Shown here one piece after another: positions 1 through 9,062 of a stretch of 64,000 nt of DNA (its first letter is position 1; every line of letters begins with the position of its first letter). The position numbers and the translations under genes are program-made. The notes beneath the pieces were generated by a model. It worked only from the letters and a program-made list of their open reading frames with translations. It did no database searches and was not told where the DNA came from. The DNA is from an uncultured Parafilimonas sp. GTDB lineage: Bacteria > Bacteroidota > Bacteroidia > Chitinophagales > Chitinophagaceae. The stretch lies in NCBI GenBank assembly GCA_903882935.1, contig CAIRZB010000046.1, positions 62,001 to 126,000 on the forward strand, given 5' to 3'.

Positions 1-2328
1 GCTGTTTCTAGGGTCAGGTTTTACCGCCAATGCATAGCCTGGTGGTGGCTCAGCGTGCAATAAGTTACGCACAAAGTAATCCCAGCGGCGGCGCATCATA
101 TAGGGCGCGTAGGCACCGTAGCCGTGGCGGCTGTTGGGGAAAACTACGAGGTCATAGTCTTTGTTGGCTTTCTCTAGTGCCTCCACTACCAGCATGGTGT
201 TGTAGGGCGGCACGTTATCGTCCATCATGCCATGGGCCAGCATCAGTTTGCCTTTTAGGTTTTTGGCGTACAGCTGGTTGGCCTGTGCAGTGTAATTGGA
301 TGTGCTGTCGGTTAAAGGCACCAATAGTCCGTCGTAGCGCTCGCCCCAGTCGTCCTCATAATTACGGTTGTCATGGTTGCCAGATTCGGAGATGCCTACC
401 TTGAAAAAGTTTGGGAAGCGGAACATGGCCGTTGCTGTGGCAAAGCCCCCGCCAGAATGCCCCCAAATGCCCACGTGGCTGGTATCAATATAGTTGTATT
501 TTTTGGCTAGCTGCCGAATGCCCGCAATTTGGTCGGGCAATGTGTTTTCGGCCATGTTGCCGTAGCTCATGTCGTGGTAGCTTTTGCTGCGCAAAGGGTT
601 GCTGGTGCCTTCAATGGCCACCACTATAAAACCCAATTCAGCCAGTGCTTGGTTATCGCCCCTGGAGGCATTGAACGACCAACTGCCTATACTGCCACCC
701 TGCGGGCCGGGGTATATGTAATCAATAATCGGGTACTTCTTTTTGGGGTCCAGCTTTTGGGGCGTAAACAGCAGGCCATAAATATCTGTTTGCCCATCAT
801 GCGCTTTTAGGGTAATTGGGGTGGGTGGCCTCCAGCCAGTGGCGGTAAGCCGCGTTAGGTCGGTTTTTTCCAACGTGGCAAGCAACTTTCCTTCGGTGTC
901 GCGCATAACGGTAACAGGCGGCACATTTGGCTGGGAATAGCTGTCGATGAAATAATCACCAGTAGGTGACAGCGTAACGGAATGGTTGCCCTCCTCCGGT
1001 GTAAGCAAAGTAAGGCCATTGCCATCAAAACCCACTTTATACAAGTGGCTAAAGTACGGGTTGCCTGGCTCGCGGCCGTCGGCGATAAAAAATAACTCAC
1101 GGTTTTGTTCATCCACCTTCAGTAGCCGGGTTACCACCCAGTTGCCCTTGGTAATTTGGTTTTTTAATGCGCCGGTGGTGGCGTTGTATAAGTACAAGTG
1201 GCCCCAATTGTCGCGCTCGGAGTACCATATTATTTCGTTGGAGTTGGGTAGGTAGCGCCAATTGATGCTGCCCTGGCCCGATTCAAATTGGGTGGCCACC
1301 GTTTCTTCAAATACTTCGCGCACCGCGCCTGTGGCGGCGTCGGCAATACGCAGTTTTTCCTGTTTGTGGTCGCGGCTGGTGGATACAAAGGCCAGTTGGC
1401 TACCGTCGGGGCTCCAATCAACGTCATCAAAAGTGCCGCCGCTTGAAATATCATCACTCAAAGAGGCCCGATGTGGGTCTGGTGCCACCTGTATGGGTAT
1501 TACTTTAGCGGCCTCCACATCAATCACCACCCTTTGTATCGTAACAATGTCTTTGTCGCCGGGCAGCGGGTATTTCCAAGCATGCAATACAGGTTTGCCA
1601 ACGTTGGTGGTAACCAAATACATGTCGCTGGCTTTGCGTTGGTCTTGTTTAAACGTGGCAATTTTTTTACTGTCTGGCGACCATAACAGTATGGCATCGT
1701 CACTACTCTTCCAACCAGCGTTGTCTGTGGCATAGCCAAAGTCTTTTATGCCGTCGGTGGTAAGCTGGGTTAGTTGGTTGGTTGCCAAATCGCGCACCCA
1801 AAGGTTGTAGTCTTTGATAAAGGCTGCTTTTTTACCGTCGGGTGATATGTTTTCGTTTTTGCCAGCCTGCGAGGCTGGTGTTGGGGCAGCCGTAACCGTG
1901 CATCCGTAGTTGTTAAGGTTACAAGCATAGTATTTGCTGCCCACTTTAACAATGATTGATTGTTCATCGGCTGAAAAACGGAATGTTTTAAACGGTAGCC
2001 GGCCTGCCTCATATTTTTTACCAGTGGCAGCTGTTAGAGAAGAAGCTAGCTTTTGGTGGTCAAACGCAGGTGTGCGGGCGCCTTTGGCTGCATCAGCCAG
2101 TATAAACGCGCTGCCTGTTGCTGTAAGGGTGCGGTACCAAAAACGTTTGCCGGGCAGCCAGTTGGGCGTAACGGGGCCATTGTCAACCAAAGCGCCCGTG
2201 TTGTAATACAATTGGTTTTCTGCGTGTGCATAATCAGCCGCGCTAAAAACCTCGCCCTGCTGCGCAACAGCCGCTACGGTTGCCGTGCAAAAAGTTACCG
2301 TGTAAAAAAGTGTATGTAAATTTCTCAT
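1..2328 (-). CDS. S9 family dipeptidyl peptidase (DPP IV-like), 3' end cut by window edge
   Basis: The open frame runs from an ATG at 2328 leftward through the window edge with no stop, giving 776 residues. An N-terminal secretion signal (MRNLHTLFYTVTFCTATVAAVAQ) suggests a periplasmic or outer-membrane-associated enzyme. Residues about 100-490 look like the DPPIV N-terminal beta-propeller (repeated SPDSKK and SPDGSQ motifs). The rest is an alpha/beta-hydrolase domain with the nucleophile motif GHSGGG (Ser about 625), an Asp in MMDDNVPP and the catalytic His in SRHGYG. The family removes N-terminal dipeptides, usually after Pro or Ala. All three catalytic residues lie inside the window, so only a few C-terminal residues should be missing. 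It is monocistronic as far as can be seen. The S9B assignment is firm; substrate preference is not shown. Confidence 0.93.
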   Translation of the reverse strand, partial: MRNLHTLFYTVTFCTATVAAVAQQGEVFSAADYAHAENQLYYNTGALVDNGPVTPNWLPGKRFWYRTLTATGSAFILADAAKGARTPAFDHQKLASSLTAATGKKYEAGRLPFKTFRFSADEQSIIVKVGSKYYACNLNNYGCTVTAAPTPASQAGKNENISPDGKKAAFIKDYNLWVRDLATNQLTQLTTDGIKDFGYATDNAGWKSSDDAILLWSPDSKKIATFKQDQRKASDMYLVTTNVGKPVLHAWKYPLPGDKDIVTIQRVVIDVEAAKVIPIQVAPDPHRASLSDDISSGGTFDDVDWSPDGSQLAFVSTSRDHKQEKLRIADAATGAVREVFEETVATQFESGQGSINWRYLPNSNEIIWYSERDNWGHLYLYNATTGALKNQITKGNWVVTRLLKVDEQNRELFFIADGREPGNPYFSHLYKVGFDGNGLTLLTPEEGNHSVTLSPTGDYFIDSYSQPNVPPVTVMRDTEGKLLATLEKTDLTRLTATGWRPPTPITLKAHDGQTDIYGLLFTPQKLDPKKKYPIIDYIYPGPQGGSIGSWSFNASRGDNQALAELGFIVVAIEGTSNPLRSKSYHDMSYGNMAENTLPDQIAGIRQLAKKYNYIDTSHVGIWGHSGGGFATATAMFRFPNFFKVGISESGNHDNRNYEDDWGERYDGLLVPLTDSTSNYTAQANQLYAKNLKGKLMLAHGMMDDNVPPYNTMLVVEALEKANKDYDLVVFPNSRHGYGAYAPYMMRRRWDYFVRNLLHAEPPPGYALAVKPDPRNS

Positions 2329-2516
2329 GTAGATTGGCTTTCTAAAAATATAAGAACCAAATTTAAGGGAATATTGCCGATGGCAAAGCTGCCAGATAAT
2401 GAATGTTGTTGCTGCCTTGGTAGTGCACTTTGCCAAAAGCATTTCCGTTAGGCCGTGCTTTTTTACAGCAATTGCCATGTTTAACTAAAAAACGGCCTGT
2501 ACAGTTATTGTGTTGG

Positions 2517-3377
2517 CTAAGGCTTACCCAGCTTGGCAACTTGGCTGTAAAAAAATTGCTTGTATTTTTCAGCGCTGGCACTGTCTAAATGGTTGCCGTC
2601 TTTTGTGTTGTAGTTATCGCAAGGCTCGGAGGCCAGTTGTTGTATATTGTACTGTTTGCAAAAATTGTTTATTTGGTTTCTAAAATACACGGGTTGTGCA
2701 TTGTTGGTAAGTGCGCAATCAACAGGCATCTCAAAAAAGTACAATTCAACGCCTTGGCTTCTTAAATAGGCAAGGTATTCGGCCAGCCGGGTAATGTTTT
2801 TCGCTACGGTTGGTTTTATGGCCACGCTGTCGGCGTTGGTTTGCTTAAAATTAGCAATACGAGCTGCCCGCATGGTTGGGTTTAGTCCTTTTTCATCAAT
2901 AACTGATACAGTGGGGAAAATTGTTTGTGTAAGCCAGCCGCCGGCCAACGAAAATGGCTGGCTTTTTTGCAAAAGCACCGGCCAGTATTTTCGGGCATCG
3001 TATAAAATGGGTGTAAAAATACTGCCGAGGTATCTGTCATCGGCCGGCGATTTTGACAACAGGTAATTTGTTTCAATAAAAACCCTTTTTACTTTTTTGT
3101 GGGTACGCTTAATAATTTCCAAACCAGTAAATGGGTTGGCCCCGCCCGCCGCCAAATTATAATAATCGGGCGTTAGCTTATTAAGGCCTGTAAGCGAAAG
3201 GGAAGAACCCAATATAATGTTGTCGTTTTGTGTGGGGTTGTAAACAAAACGTTGCAGCACAAGCATATTGTCCTGCCAGTAGTTTTGGGAATAGCGCAAA
3301 TCGCCCCCAAGTATTTTTATTAAAAGGGTATACAAAGCAAGCAGCACGCCTGCGGTCATAAAAATTTTCTTTATCAT
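2517..3377 (-). CDS. SGNH/AlgX-DltD-like accessory protein paired with MBOAT acyltransferase
   Basis: This is a 286-residue protein starting at MIKKIFMT. An in-frame upstream ATG at 3425 would overlap the preceding MBOAT gene and put the hydrophobic segment inside the chain, so the internal start is preferred. One N-terminal membrane anchor (about residues 5-22) is followed by an extracytoplasmic domain. IILGSSLSLTGL resembles the SGNH block I Ser motif, and a late DGNHLD resembles the block V Asp/His motif. Proteins of this kind accompany MBOAT O-acyltransferases and move acetyl or other acyl groups onto exported polymers. It starts 11 bases after the MBOAT stop, so the two are almost certainly co-transcribed. 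The SGNH call rests on short motifs and context, and the substrate is unknown. Confidence 0.6.
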   Translation of the reverse strand: MIKKIFMTAGVLLALYTLLIKILGGDLRYSQNYWQDNMLVLQRFVYNPTQNDNIILGSSLSLTGLNKLTPDYYNLAAGGANPFTGLEIIKRTHKKVKRVFIETNYLLSKSPADDRYLGSIFTPILYDARKYWPVLLQKSQPFSLAGGWLTQTIFPTVSVIDEKGLNPTMRAARIANFKQTNADSVAIKPTVAKNITRLAEYLAYLRSQGVELYFFEMPVDCALTNNAQPVYFRNQINNFCKQYNIQQLASEPCDNYNTKDGNHLDSASAEKYKQFFYSQVAKLGKP

Positions 3378-3387
3378 ATGCAAAAAG

Positions 3388-4809
3388 CTAAAATTGAAAA
3401 TAAATAAAGTCGCCCGACAGGCCACTGTTGGTTACAATAAAAAACAGCATTACACCATATAATAAAAACTCGTATTTCAAAGCAGGGCTGTTTGTGTATT
3501 TGCGCTTAAATAAGTAGTATACATGGTAAAGCACCACGGGTAAAGCATACAAAAGGTTGTATATGTTTACCCTTTGGAAAAAAAATGAGATGGGTATATG
3601 ACTGTTGGCGGCGAAGGTTTTAAAATACAAAACAACATGTTTAAAGTTATGTAATTTAAACAGCAGCCAGGCCAAGCTAACATATACAAAAACCAAGCAT
3701 CCGCCAATAAAATTGATTAGCCTGTTCTGCTTTATTTTAACGGTATCTTTAAACATACGCTCAACCACCAGTGCCAACCCGTGTGCCAGGCCCCAAACGG
3801 CGTACTTCCATGCCGCGCCGTGCCACAAGCCGCCCAACCCCATTACAATTAGCAAGTTTAAATAGGTTCGCCATTTACCTTTCCGGTTACCGCCCAAGGG
3901 GAAATAGAGGTATTCCCGTAAAAAAGTAGACAGGGAAATATGCCAACGGCGCCAAAATTCAGCAAACGAGGTGGATATATATGGGTAATTAAAATTTTGG
4001 TTTAAGGTGTAGCCAAACAGTGCCGCTAAGCCCAGTGCTATTAACGAATACCCGGCAAAGTCGGCAAAAATTTGCATGGAGTAGCCAAAAACCTGAATGA
4101 CAAGCGATGAGGTTGGGGCACTGAGAAAGCCCGGGTACGACAGGTAATTTGTTTGCTCCTTAAGGTTGTCGGCTATCACCATTTTTAAAAAATAGCCTGT
4201 AATAAGCATTTTAACAGCGTTTTGCCAAGGAATTTCGGTAAACTTTTTTGTTTTTATTTGCGGAAAAAACTCATAGGCTTTTAAAATTGGCCCGGAGATA
4301 AGGTGTGGGAAAAACGAAATAAAAAATGCCACATTGCCAATGTGTTTTAGCGGACTGCCTGCGATAATAACTTTTTTCTTATTTTGTTCCACCTGGCCTG
4401 TGTAGGTATCTACCAAAAGGGTTATACCCTCAAATGTAAAAAACGATATGCCTATCGGCAGTGGCAGCGTAATTAAAAAATGCCGGATGCTGTTATCGGA
4501 CCTAAAAAAAACATCGGCCACCAGCGGGCTGTATTTAAAAAAGCACAGCAACGCAAGGTTGGTTACCACCCCCGCGATGGCGATTTTTTTGCTGTGGATG
4601 GTGTTTTTTAAATAGATAAAATAGCTGGCACTGGCATTAATAATAATGGAGAAAATAAGCAGTAACAGCAATGCCGGCTGAAAATATGCGTAAAACACAA
4701 AGCTGGAGGCAATTAAAATGGCCACTTGCAGCTTTTTTAAAAAAGGCACGTAATACAGCAAAAATGTAATGGTTAACAAAACAACAAACTCCTGGCTGGT
4801 AAATAGCAT
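3388..4809 (-). CDS. MBOAT family membrane-bound O-acyltransferase (AlgI/PatA-like)
   Basis: This 473-residue polytopic membrane protein starts at MLFTSQEF; a longer frame from 4854 adds a non-hydrophobic leader and is less likely. It carries the family core FAEFWRRWHISLSTFLREY followed by YFPLGGNRKG and GGLWHGAAW, in which His330 is the expected catalytic histidine. MBOAT proteins of the AlgI/PatA/DltB group pass acyl groups across the membrane to exported polysaccharides or peptidoglycan. The gene immediately downstream is an SGNH-like partner, matching the two-component layout of these systems. No polysaccharide synthase is adjacent, so the polymer that is acylated cannot be named. It is divergent from ubiE, with about 250 bases of upstream sequence. 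Confidence 0.9.
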   Translation of the reverse strand: MLFTSQEFVVLLTITFLLYYVPFLKKLQVAILIASSFVFYAYFQPALLLLLIFSIIINASASYFIYLKNTIHSKKIAIAGVVTNLALLCFFKYSPLVADVFFRSDNSIRHFLITLPLPIGISFFTFEGITLLVDTYTGQVEQNKKKVIIAGSPLKHIGNVAFFISFFPHLISGPILKAYEFFPQIKTKKFTEIPWQNAVKMLITGYFLKMVIADNLKEQTNYLSYPGFLSAPTSSLVIQVFGYSMQIFADFAGYSLIALGLAALFGYTLNQNFNYPYISTSFAEFWRRWHISLSTFLREYLYFPLGGNRKGKWRTYLNLLIVMGLGGLWHGAAWKYAVWGLAHGLALVVERMFKDTVKIKQNRLINFIGGCLVFVYVSLAWLLFKLHNFKHVVLYFKTFAANSHIPISFFFQRVNIYNLLYALPVVLYHVYYLFKRKYTNSPALKYEFLLYGVMLFFIVTNSGLSGDFIYFQF

Positions 4810-5043
4810 AAGGCATTGGTTTTTGGCCGCTGGTAAAAATACCCGTTGGTACAAATTACGGTGTTGCCAAATAACGCAAATAACAGGGCTTTTGCAAATA
4901 AATTTTTATTGCGTGTAAACGACTGGTGCCAGCTAGCAAAACGCCTGCCTAAAATGGTTGGCTACTGTAGGTTGTACAGGCAAGGTTTTAGCAGCGTTGC
5001 CTTACACCCGCATACACAAAAGTGATGGCTTGCCTAGTTTTGC

Positions 5044-5051
5044 TATCTTTG
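5044..5051 (+). promoter_or_regulatory. TAnnTTTG -7-like box upstream of ubiE
   Basis: TATCTTTG matches the Bacteroidota -7 consensus TAnnTTTG and lies 8 bases before the ubiE ATG. No convincing -33 TTG/TTTG is visible at the usual spacing. If used, the transcript would be almost leaderless. Confidence 0.35.
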
Positions 5052-5058
5052 CCACCTT

Positions 5059-5805
5059 ATGGCAAAATTCGCGCATGACCACGTGGTGCCCTATGGGCAA
5101 AGCAGCCTTGACAAAAAAGAACAGGTTGCACAAATGTTTAACAGTATTGCGTTTAAATACGATTTTCTTAATCGCTTTTTAAGTTTCGGTATAGATATTT
5201 GGTGGCGTAAAAAAGCCATCAGGCAGTTGCGTGCACTTAAACCCAACAACGTGCTTGATGTTGCCACCGGCACGGCCGATGTGGCTATAATGACCTACCG
5301 GATGCTAAAGCCAGCAAAAATTATAGGCATTGACATTTCGGCCGGTATGCTGGAGCTTGGCCATAAGAAAATAGAAAAACTGGGCCTTGCAGGGCACATT
5401 GAATTGCAGGGCGGTGACAGTGAAACAATAAATTTTCCCGACTGCACGTTTGATGCAATAACTGTTGCTTTTGGCGTACGCAATTTTCAAAACCTTGAAA
5501 AGGGCCTTGCCGAAATGTACCGGGTGCTTAAGCCAGGCGGCAAATTAGTAGTGCTTGAATTTTCAAAGCCTAAGCAGCCGCTGTTTAAGGCAGTAACCAA
5601 TTGGTATATGAATGTGCTTACGCCCGGCATTGGTAAATTGTTCAGCAAAAACAAGGATGCTTACCAATACCTTAGTAATTCGGTACAAGCTTTTCCCGAG
5701 CGGGAACAGTTTACCGGCATTATGCAGGCAACAGGCTATTTAGACACCTATTTTAAACCTCTCAGTTTAGGCCTATGTTGCATTTATTGCGGAAGCAGAC
5801 CATAA
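5059..5805 (+). CDS. ubiE: demethylmenaquinone methyltransferase UbiE/MenG
   Basis: This 248-residue class I SAM methyltransferase carries out the last step of menaquinone synthesis, C-methylation of demethylmenaquinone. The SAM-binding motif VLDVATGTADVA is at residues 65-76, followed by GIDISAGML and the family signature FGVRNFQNLEKGLAEMYRVL. The N-terminal MFNSIAFKYDFLNRFLSFG block is typical of UbiE/COQ5. Length agrees with the family. The 3' end overlaps the start of the following porT-like gene by 31 bases, implying translational coupling. The ubiE-porT order recurs across Bacteroidota. Menaquinone is the expected quinone in this lineage. Confidence 0.95.
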   Translation: MAKFAHDHVVPYGQSSLDKKEQVAQMFNSIAFKYDFLNRFLSFGIDIWWRKKAIRQLRALKPNNVLDVATGTADVAIMTYRMLKPAKIIGIDISAGMLELGHKKIEKLGLAGHIELQGGDSETINFPDCTFDAITVAFGVRNFQNLEKGLAEMYRVLKPGGKLVVLEFSKPKQPLFKAVTNWYMNVLTPGIGKLFSKNKDAYQYLSNSVQAFPEREQFTGIMQATGYLDTYFKPLSLGLCCIYCGSRP

Positions 5806-6497
5806 TATTTGTTGTTTTTTTATGTTTGTTTTTGGGAGCCAAGGCGCAACCGAAAGACTTTAACAGGCCCGACCATGATAACCTGCCTTATTATTTTGGG
5901 TTGTCATTTGCTTACAATAGCTCAGCCTTGCATGCTTTTAAAAGCCCCCGTTTTTTACAAAACGACAGCGTACTGGGTGTAGAGCCTGGCAACAGCGGGG
6001 GTATAGCCTTGGGCTTAATGGCCACCTTGCGGTTAAACGACCGGTTTCAGCTAAGGGCCAACCCCCAGTTGATAGTGGGTGCTTCAAAATTTTTAACTTA
6101 CACGTTAAAATACCCGTTGGTGGATGAGGCCCCGGTAATTACTAAAACACTGCCCACCACGATAGTTAGTTTCCCGCTTCAGTTGAAATTCAATTCTGAC
6201 AGGATTGATAATTTTCGGGTGTACATGCTGGGTGGCCTGAAGGCTGATATTGACCTTGCCAGCAATTCTGCCGCCCGTAACGCAGATGGATTGATTAAAC
6301 TAAAAAAATACGACTATGGGTGGGAAGCTGGCTTGGGATTTAATTTTTTCCTGCCCTTTGTAACGGTTTCGCCCGAACTAAAGGTAAGCAACGGTTTTAC
6401 AAATATCCTTAACCGCGACCCGTCGCTTAAATACTCCAGCGTGTTAGACAAGCTACAATCGCACATGATTGTGTTTTCTATTTTGTTGGAGGAATAA
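5775..6497 (+). CDS. porT: PorT-like outer-membrane protein of the type IX secretion system
   Basis: This 240-residue protein has a signal peptide ending near GAKAQ and a chain of amphipathic beta-strands, as expected for an outer-membrane beta-barrel. PorT family members are needed for type IX secretion, gliding and export of T9SS cargo in Bacteroidota. The assignment rests on size, the predicted barrel (YYFGLSFAYNSS near the N-terminus, LGFNFFLPFVTVSPELKVSNG near the C-terminus) and position overlapping ubiE, the usual porT neighbourhood. Generic PorT-family barrels are numerous, so a paralogue cannot be excluded. No other T9SS component lies in the window. Confidence 0.75.
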   Translation: MLHLLRKQTIIFVVFLCLFLGAKAQPKDFNRPDHDNLPYYFGLSFAYNSSALHAFKSPRFLQNDSVLGVEPGNSGGIALGLMATLRLNDRFQLRANPQLIVGASKFLTYTLKYPLVDEAPVITKTLPTTIVSFPLQLKFNSDRIDNFRVYMLGGLKADIDLASNSAARNADGLIKLKKYDYGWEAGLGFNFFLPFVTVSPELKVSNGFTNILNRDPSLKYSSVLDKLQSHMIVFSILLEE

Positions 6498-6632
6498 CCC
6501 CCCTCTGCCCCTCCACTGGAGTCCCTTGGACCTAAAGGGGGAACTTTTAGCTACGCATGCTCTCCTTTACACTTAGTGTCTCTTGCATTCATTTGTAAAA
6601 TGGAATTCGACTTAGTTTTATTGTAGTGTACC

Positions 6633-6682
6633 CTTTCTGGCTTACCGACTTTCAGACTACCTGCCTTTCCGACTTCCTGACT
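6633..6682. repeat. intergenic stuttering repeat with words like CCGACTT / CTGACT
   Basis: Just past the adenosyltransferase stop, the + strand reads as degenerate reiterations of a CTTTC-CGACTT-CTGACT word, about 9-10 bases per unit. It is not coding and forms no obvious hairpin. Its style resembles the other micro-repeats near 38733, 61767 and inside gcvP and hisS. Confidence 0.45.
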
Positions 6683-6690
6683 GTATTTTT

Positions 6691-7251
6691 CTACACCCTC
6701 GGCTTCCATACTACTTCTGGTACCTGTTGTAATTGGCCTATGTAACGGGCCAGCACAAAAAGATAGTCACTTAGGCGGTTTTGGTATTTTATCACCAAAG
6801 GGTCAACAAACATCCCTTGCTGTTGCATGTTTACGCAAATACGTTCCGCGCGGCGGCAAACACAGCGAGCAATGTGGGCAGTTGAAACAGCAATATGCCC
6901 CCCCGGCAAAATAAAATTTTTCATCTCTGGTAAAAAGCCATTCATCCTGTCAATTTCCCCCTCCAGTAACGCTACATCGGTTTCTTTAAGGTCGGGTATT
7001 TCCATTTTTGTCTCTTTTTCTGGGTCGCATGCCAGGGAGGAACCTATGGTAAAAAGCCTGTCCTGTATTTCTTTCAGCATTGTTTTGCTGGGGATATCAT
7101 CCAAATAGTCGCCAATAAGGCCTATGTATGAGTTTAGCTCATCCACCGTGCCGTAGCTTTCAATGCGTATGTGGTTTTTGGGCACTTTGGTGCCGCCTAT
7201 CAACGAAGTATTGCCGAGGTCGCCTGTTTTAGTATATATTTTTATTGCCAT
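6691..7251 (-). CDS. cob(I)yrinic acid a,c-diamide adenosyltransferase, PduO type
   Basis: This 186-residue cytosolic enzyme transfers adenosyl from ATP to the cobalt of cobalamin to make coenzyme B12. The N-terminal ATP-binding signature KIYTKTGDLGNTSLIGG is at residues 4-20, followed by RIESYGTVDELNSYIG and the C-terminal blocks RRAERICVN and YQNRLSDYLFVLARY. Length matches PduO-type enzymes. It stands alone between two intergenic stretches. It is relevant that two B12-binding radical SAM enzymes are encoded at 48-52 kb, although those use other cobalamin forms and no direct link is shown. Confidence 0.95.
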   Translation of the reverse strand: MAIKIYTKTGDLGNTSLIGGTKVPKNHIRIESYGTVDELNSYIGLIGDYLDDIPSKTMLKEIQDRLFTIGSSLACDPEKETKMEIPDLKETDVALLEGEIDRMNGFLPEMKNFILPGGHIAVSTAHIARCVCRRAERICVNMQQQGMFVDPLVIKYQNRLSDYLFVLARYIGQLQQVPEVVWKPRV

Positions 7252-7647
7252 GGTAATAAATATAGCGTTCTTGCTTTTACTATCGGCTACTGGCCATCAA
7301 ATACAATGGTTTACCACCGAGTCGTCCGCAAAAATGCAGCAAGATAAAATGTAAACGAAATTAGCGGGCAGATTGTTTGGTTGCAATGCATTTGCAATAT
7401 GAAAAAATGGCCCAACACCCATTGTTGTAGCGATAAATGGCGGTAATGCAAGGTTTGGGGGCTGCTGGGGTGTAAAAGTTACGGCTACACGGTAAATGTC
7501 AACATTCCCAAAAGGTGTCGTGAATTTTTACCTAAGGGTAAAACCATAGGCCGCGGTGTTTAAATAGTTTTCGCACCATGCAAAATGTAAAATGCACCAT
7601 TTGTCATTGGCCAAAAGGTAGAAAACGCGGTTTCTCCAATCTATCAA
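7252..7647. other. intergenic region, nothing recognised
   Basis: About 400 bases lie between the adenosyltransferase and ABC ATPase genes, both on the minus strand. I see no RNA gene, no repeat longer than short words and no strong terminator. A small inverted repeat (TTTTTACC near 7527 with GGTAAAA) is too weak to call. It may hold the promoter of the adenosyltransferase gene. Confidence 0.5.
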
Positions 7648-8421
7648 TTACACGGTTGCGTAAGCAGTTTTTCCTTTTTGGGCTGTGTCGGTTTCAATAA
7701 GGCCGTCCCTAAGCCGTACCACCCTTTTTGCATACGCGGCAATATCTTCTTCATGGGTTACCAGTACCACCGTGTTTCCGGCGGCTTGTATATTGCCAAA
7801 TATTTCCATTACCTCCACTGAGGTTTTTGAGTCTAGGTTACCCGTGGGTTCATCGGCCAATAATAACGAGGGGTCGTTAACAATAGCCCTTGCTATGGCC
7901 ACACGTTGTATTTGGCCGCCGCTCATTTCGTTGCTTTTATGGTGGCTCCTTTCTGCAAGGCCTACTTTTTTAAGGGCTATCATCGCCCTCTCCGTGCGGT
8001 CTTTTTTGCTAACGCCTGCATATACCAGGGGCAAAGCCACATTTTCAACTGCGGTAAGCCTTGGCAGCAGGTTAAACTGTTGAAAAACGAAACCAATTTC
8101 CACATTGCGCACGTCGGCCAAATCGTCGTCGGTCATTTTGCTCACGTCTTTGCCGTTCAGCACATATTGGCCGCCGGTAGGGGTGTCTAAACAGCCCAAA
8201 ATATTCATAAGGGTGCTTTTGCCACTGCCGCTGGGCCCCATAAGTGCCACATACTCATTCTTAAAAATATCCAGCGAAATACCTTTTAAAACGGGTATTG
8301 CCTGGCTGCCCATGAAGTAGCTTTTGCGCAGGTTTTCTAAATGTATAATGCCATGGGCACCTCCTCCGCCCGCTAAAGGGCTGGCTTCAAGCTTCGTAAG
8401 CGTATTATCAAGTGCGTTCAT
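7648..8421 (-). CDS. ABC transporter ATP-binding protein, MacB/LolD type
   Basis: This 257-residue nucleotide-binding protein starts at MNALDNTL; a longer frame from 8448 is possible. Walker A is GPSGSGKST (residues 62-70), followed by the Q-loop [12 protein letters not shown], signature [15 protein letters not shown], Walker [14 protein letters not shown] and switch LVTHEED. The sequence groups with ATPases that drive MacB/FtsX-type mechanotransmission permeases. No permease is adjacent here, but four such permeases lie at 23-33 kb without an ATPase, so this protein or LolD at 38.8 kb could serve them in trans (inference). About 20 residues before the domain, including a Gly-rich stretch, are not conserved features of the family. 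Confidence 0.9.
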   Translation of the reverse strand: MNALDNTLTKLEASPLAGGGGAHGIIHLENLRKSYFMGSQAIPVLKGISLDIFKNEYVALMGPSGSGKSTLMNILGCLDTPTGGQYVLNGKDVSKMTDDDLADVRNVEIGFVFQQFNLLPRLTAVENVALPLVYAGVSKKDRTERAMIALKKVGLAERSHHKSNEMSGGQIQRVAIARAIVNDPSLLLADEPTGNLDSKTSVEVMEIFGNIQAAGNTVVLVTHEEDIAAYAKRVVRLRDGLIETDTAQKGKTAYATV

Positions 8422-8619
8422 AATTATTGCAACATTATTAATAATCAAAATGTGGTATTATTTTACCAGTTAAGCCAGTGTCCGCTCTTTAAAACCGTGC
8501 CGTAAGGTTTAAACTGCCTGGTTATTATCCAACCGGCCCGTTTAACAAATGTCTACTCAGCAACCTGAGTCCTGCGCCATCATTCACCCTTTAGTTACAA
8601 CCGCCTCCGTTGGGGTGGG

Positions 8620-8919
8620 CTAAGATGGTTGCCTTGCTATTACTTTCGGCACTTTAAAAAAAGCATCATCCGCCACTGGGGCGTTTTGCAGGGCCTCTTG
8701 CCTTGTTGCTGAGCCCTTAACTTCATCTTCCCTAAAAACGTTTACGGCGTTGCTCATGTGCTGCAAAGGCTTTACGCCTTCGGTGTTCAACTCGTTTAAT
8801 TTTTCCACAAAAACAATCATGCTTTGCAGGTCGTTCCGCAGCCCGGCTTTTTCGTCTGCACTAAACTCAAGCCTTGCCAAATGCGCAAGGTTGTCAATAA
8901 GGGCATCATCTACCTTCAT
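8620..8919 (-). CDS. gatC: Asp-tRNA(Asn)/Glu-tRNA(Gln) amidotransferase subunit C
   Basis: This 99-residue protein starts at MKVDDALIDNLAHLARLEF. An upstream extension to 9036 has no family similarity and is rejected. GatC is the small clamp subunit of the GatCAB complex, which amidates mischarged Glu-tRNA(Gln) or Asp-tRNA(Asn). The LAHLARLEFS start, the LNTEGVKPLQH middle block and the final ADDAFFKVPKVI are family hallmarks. gatA and gatB are not in the window, as is common where the subunits are scattered. It is divergent from the response-regulator gene that follows. Confidence 0.92.
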   Translation of the reverse strand: MKVDDALIDNLAHLARLEFSADEKAGLRNDLQSMIVFVEKLNELNTEGVKPLQHMSNAVNVFREDEVKGSATRQEALQNAPVADDAFFKVPKVIARQPS

Positions 8920-9062
8920 AAAACAAAAATAACCCTTCGGATTAATTTGCGCATAAAAAAAGTAACAGCGGTAAATAGTAGCCGCAATTATGCTAATTTG
9001 CCGGAGCAACGTAAAAGTATTAATTTTTACCCCCAATAGTCTTTAAATAATGCTTGCGGTAC

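Noticed and set aside
4810-4854. Longer start for the MBOAT gene
   Set aside because: The extension is polar and unlike the family, which normally begins a few residues before the first TM helix as at MLFTSQEF.
7163-7354. 63-codon plus-strand frame near the adenosyltransferase start
   Set aside because: It overlaps the true gene on the other strand and has no support from motifs or context.
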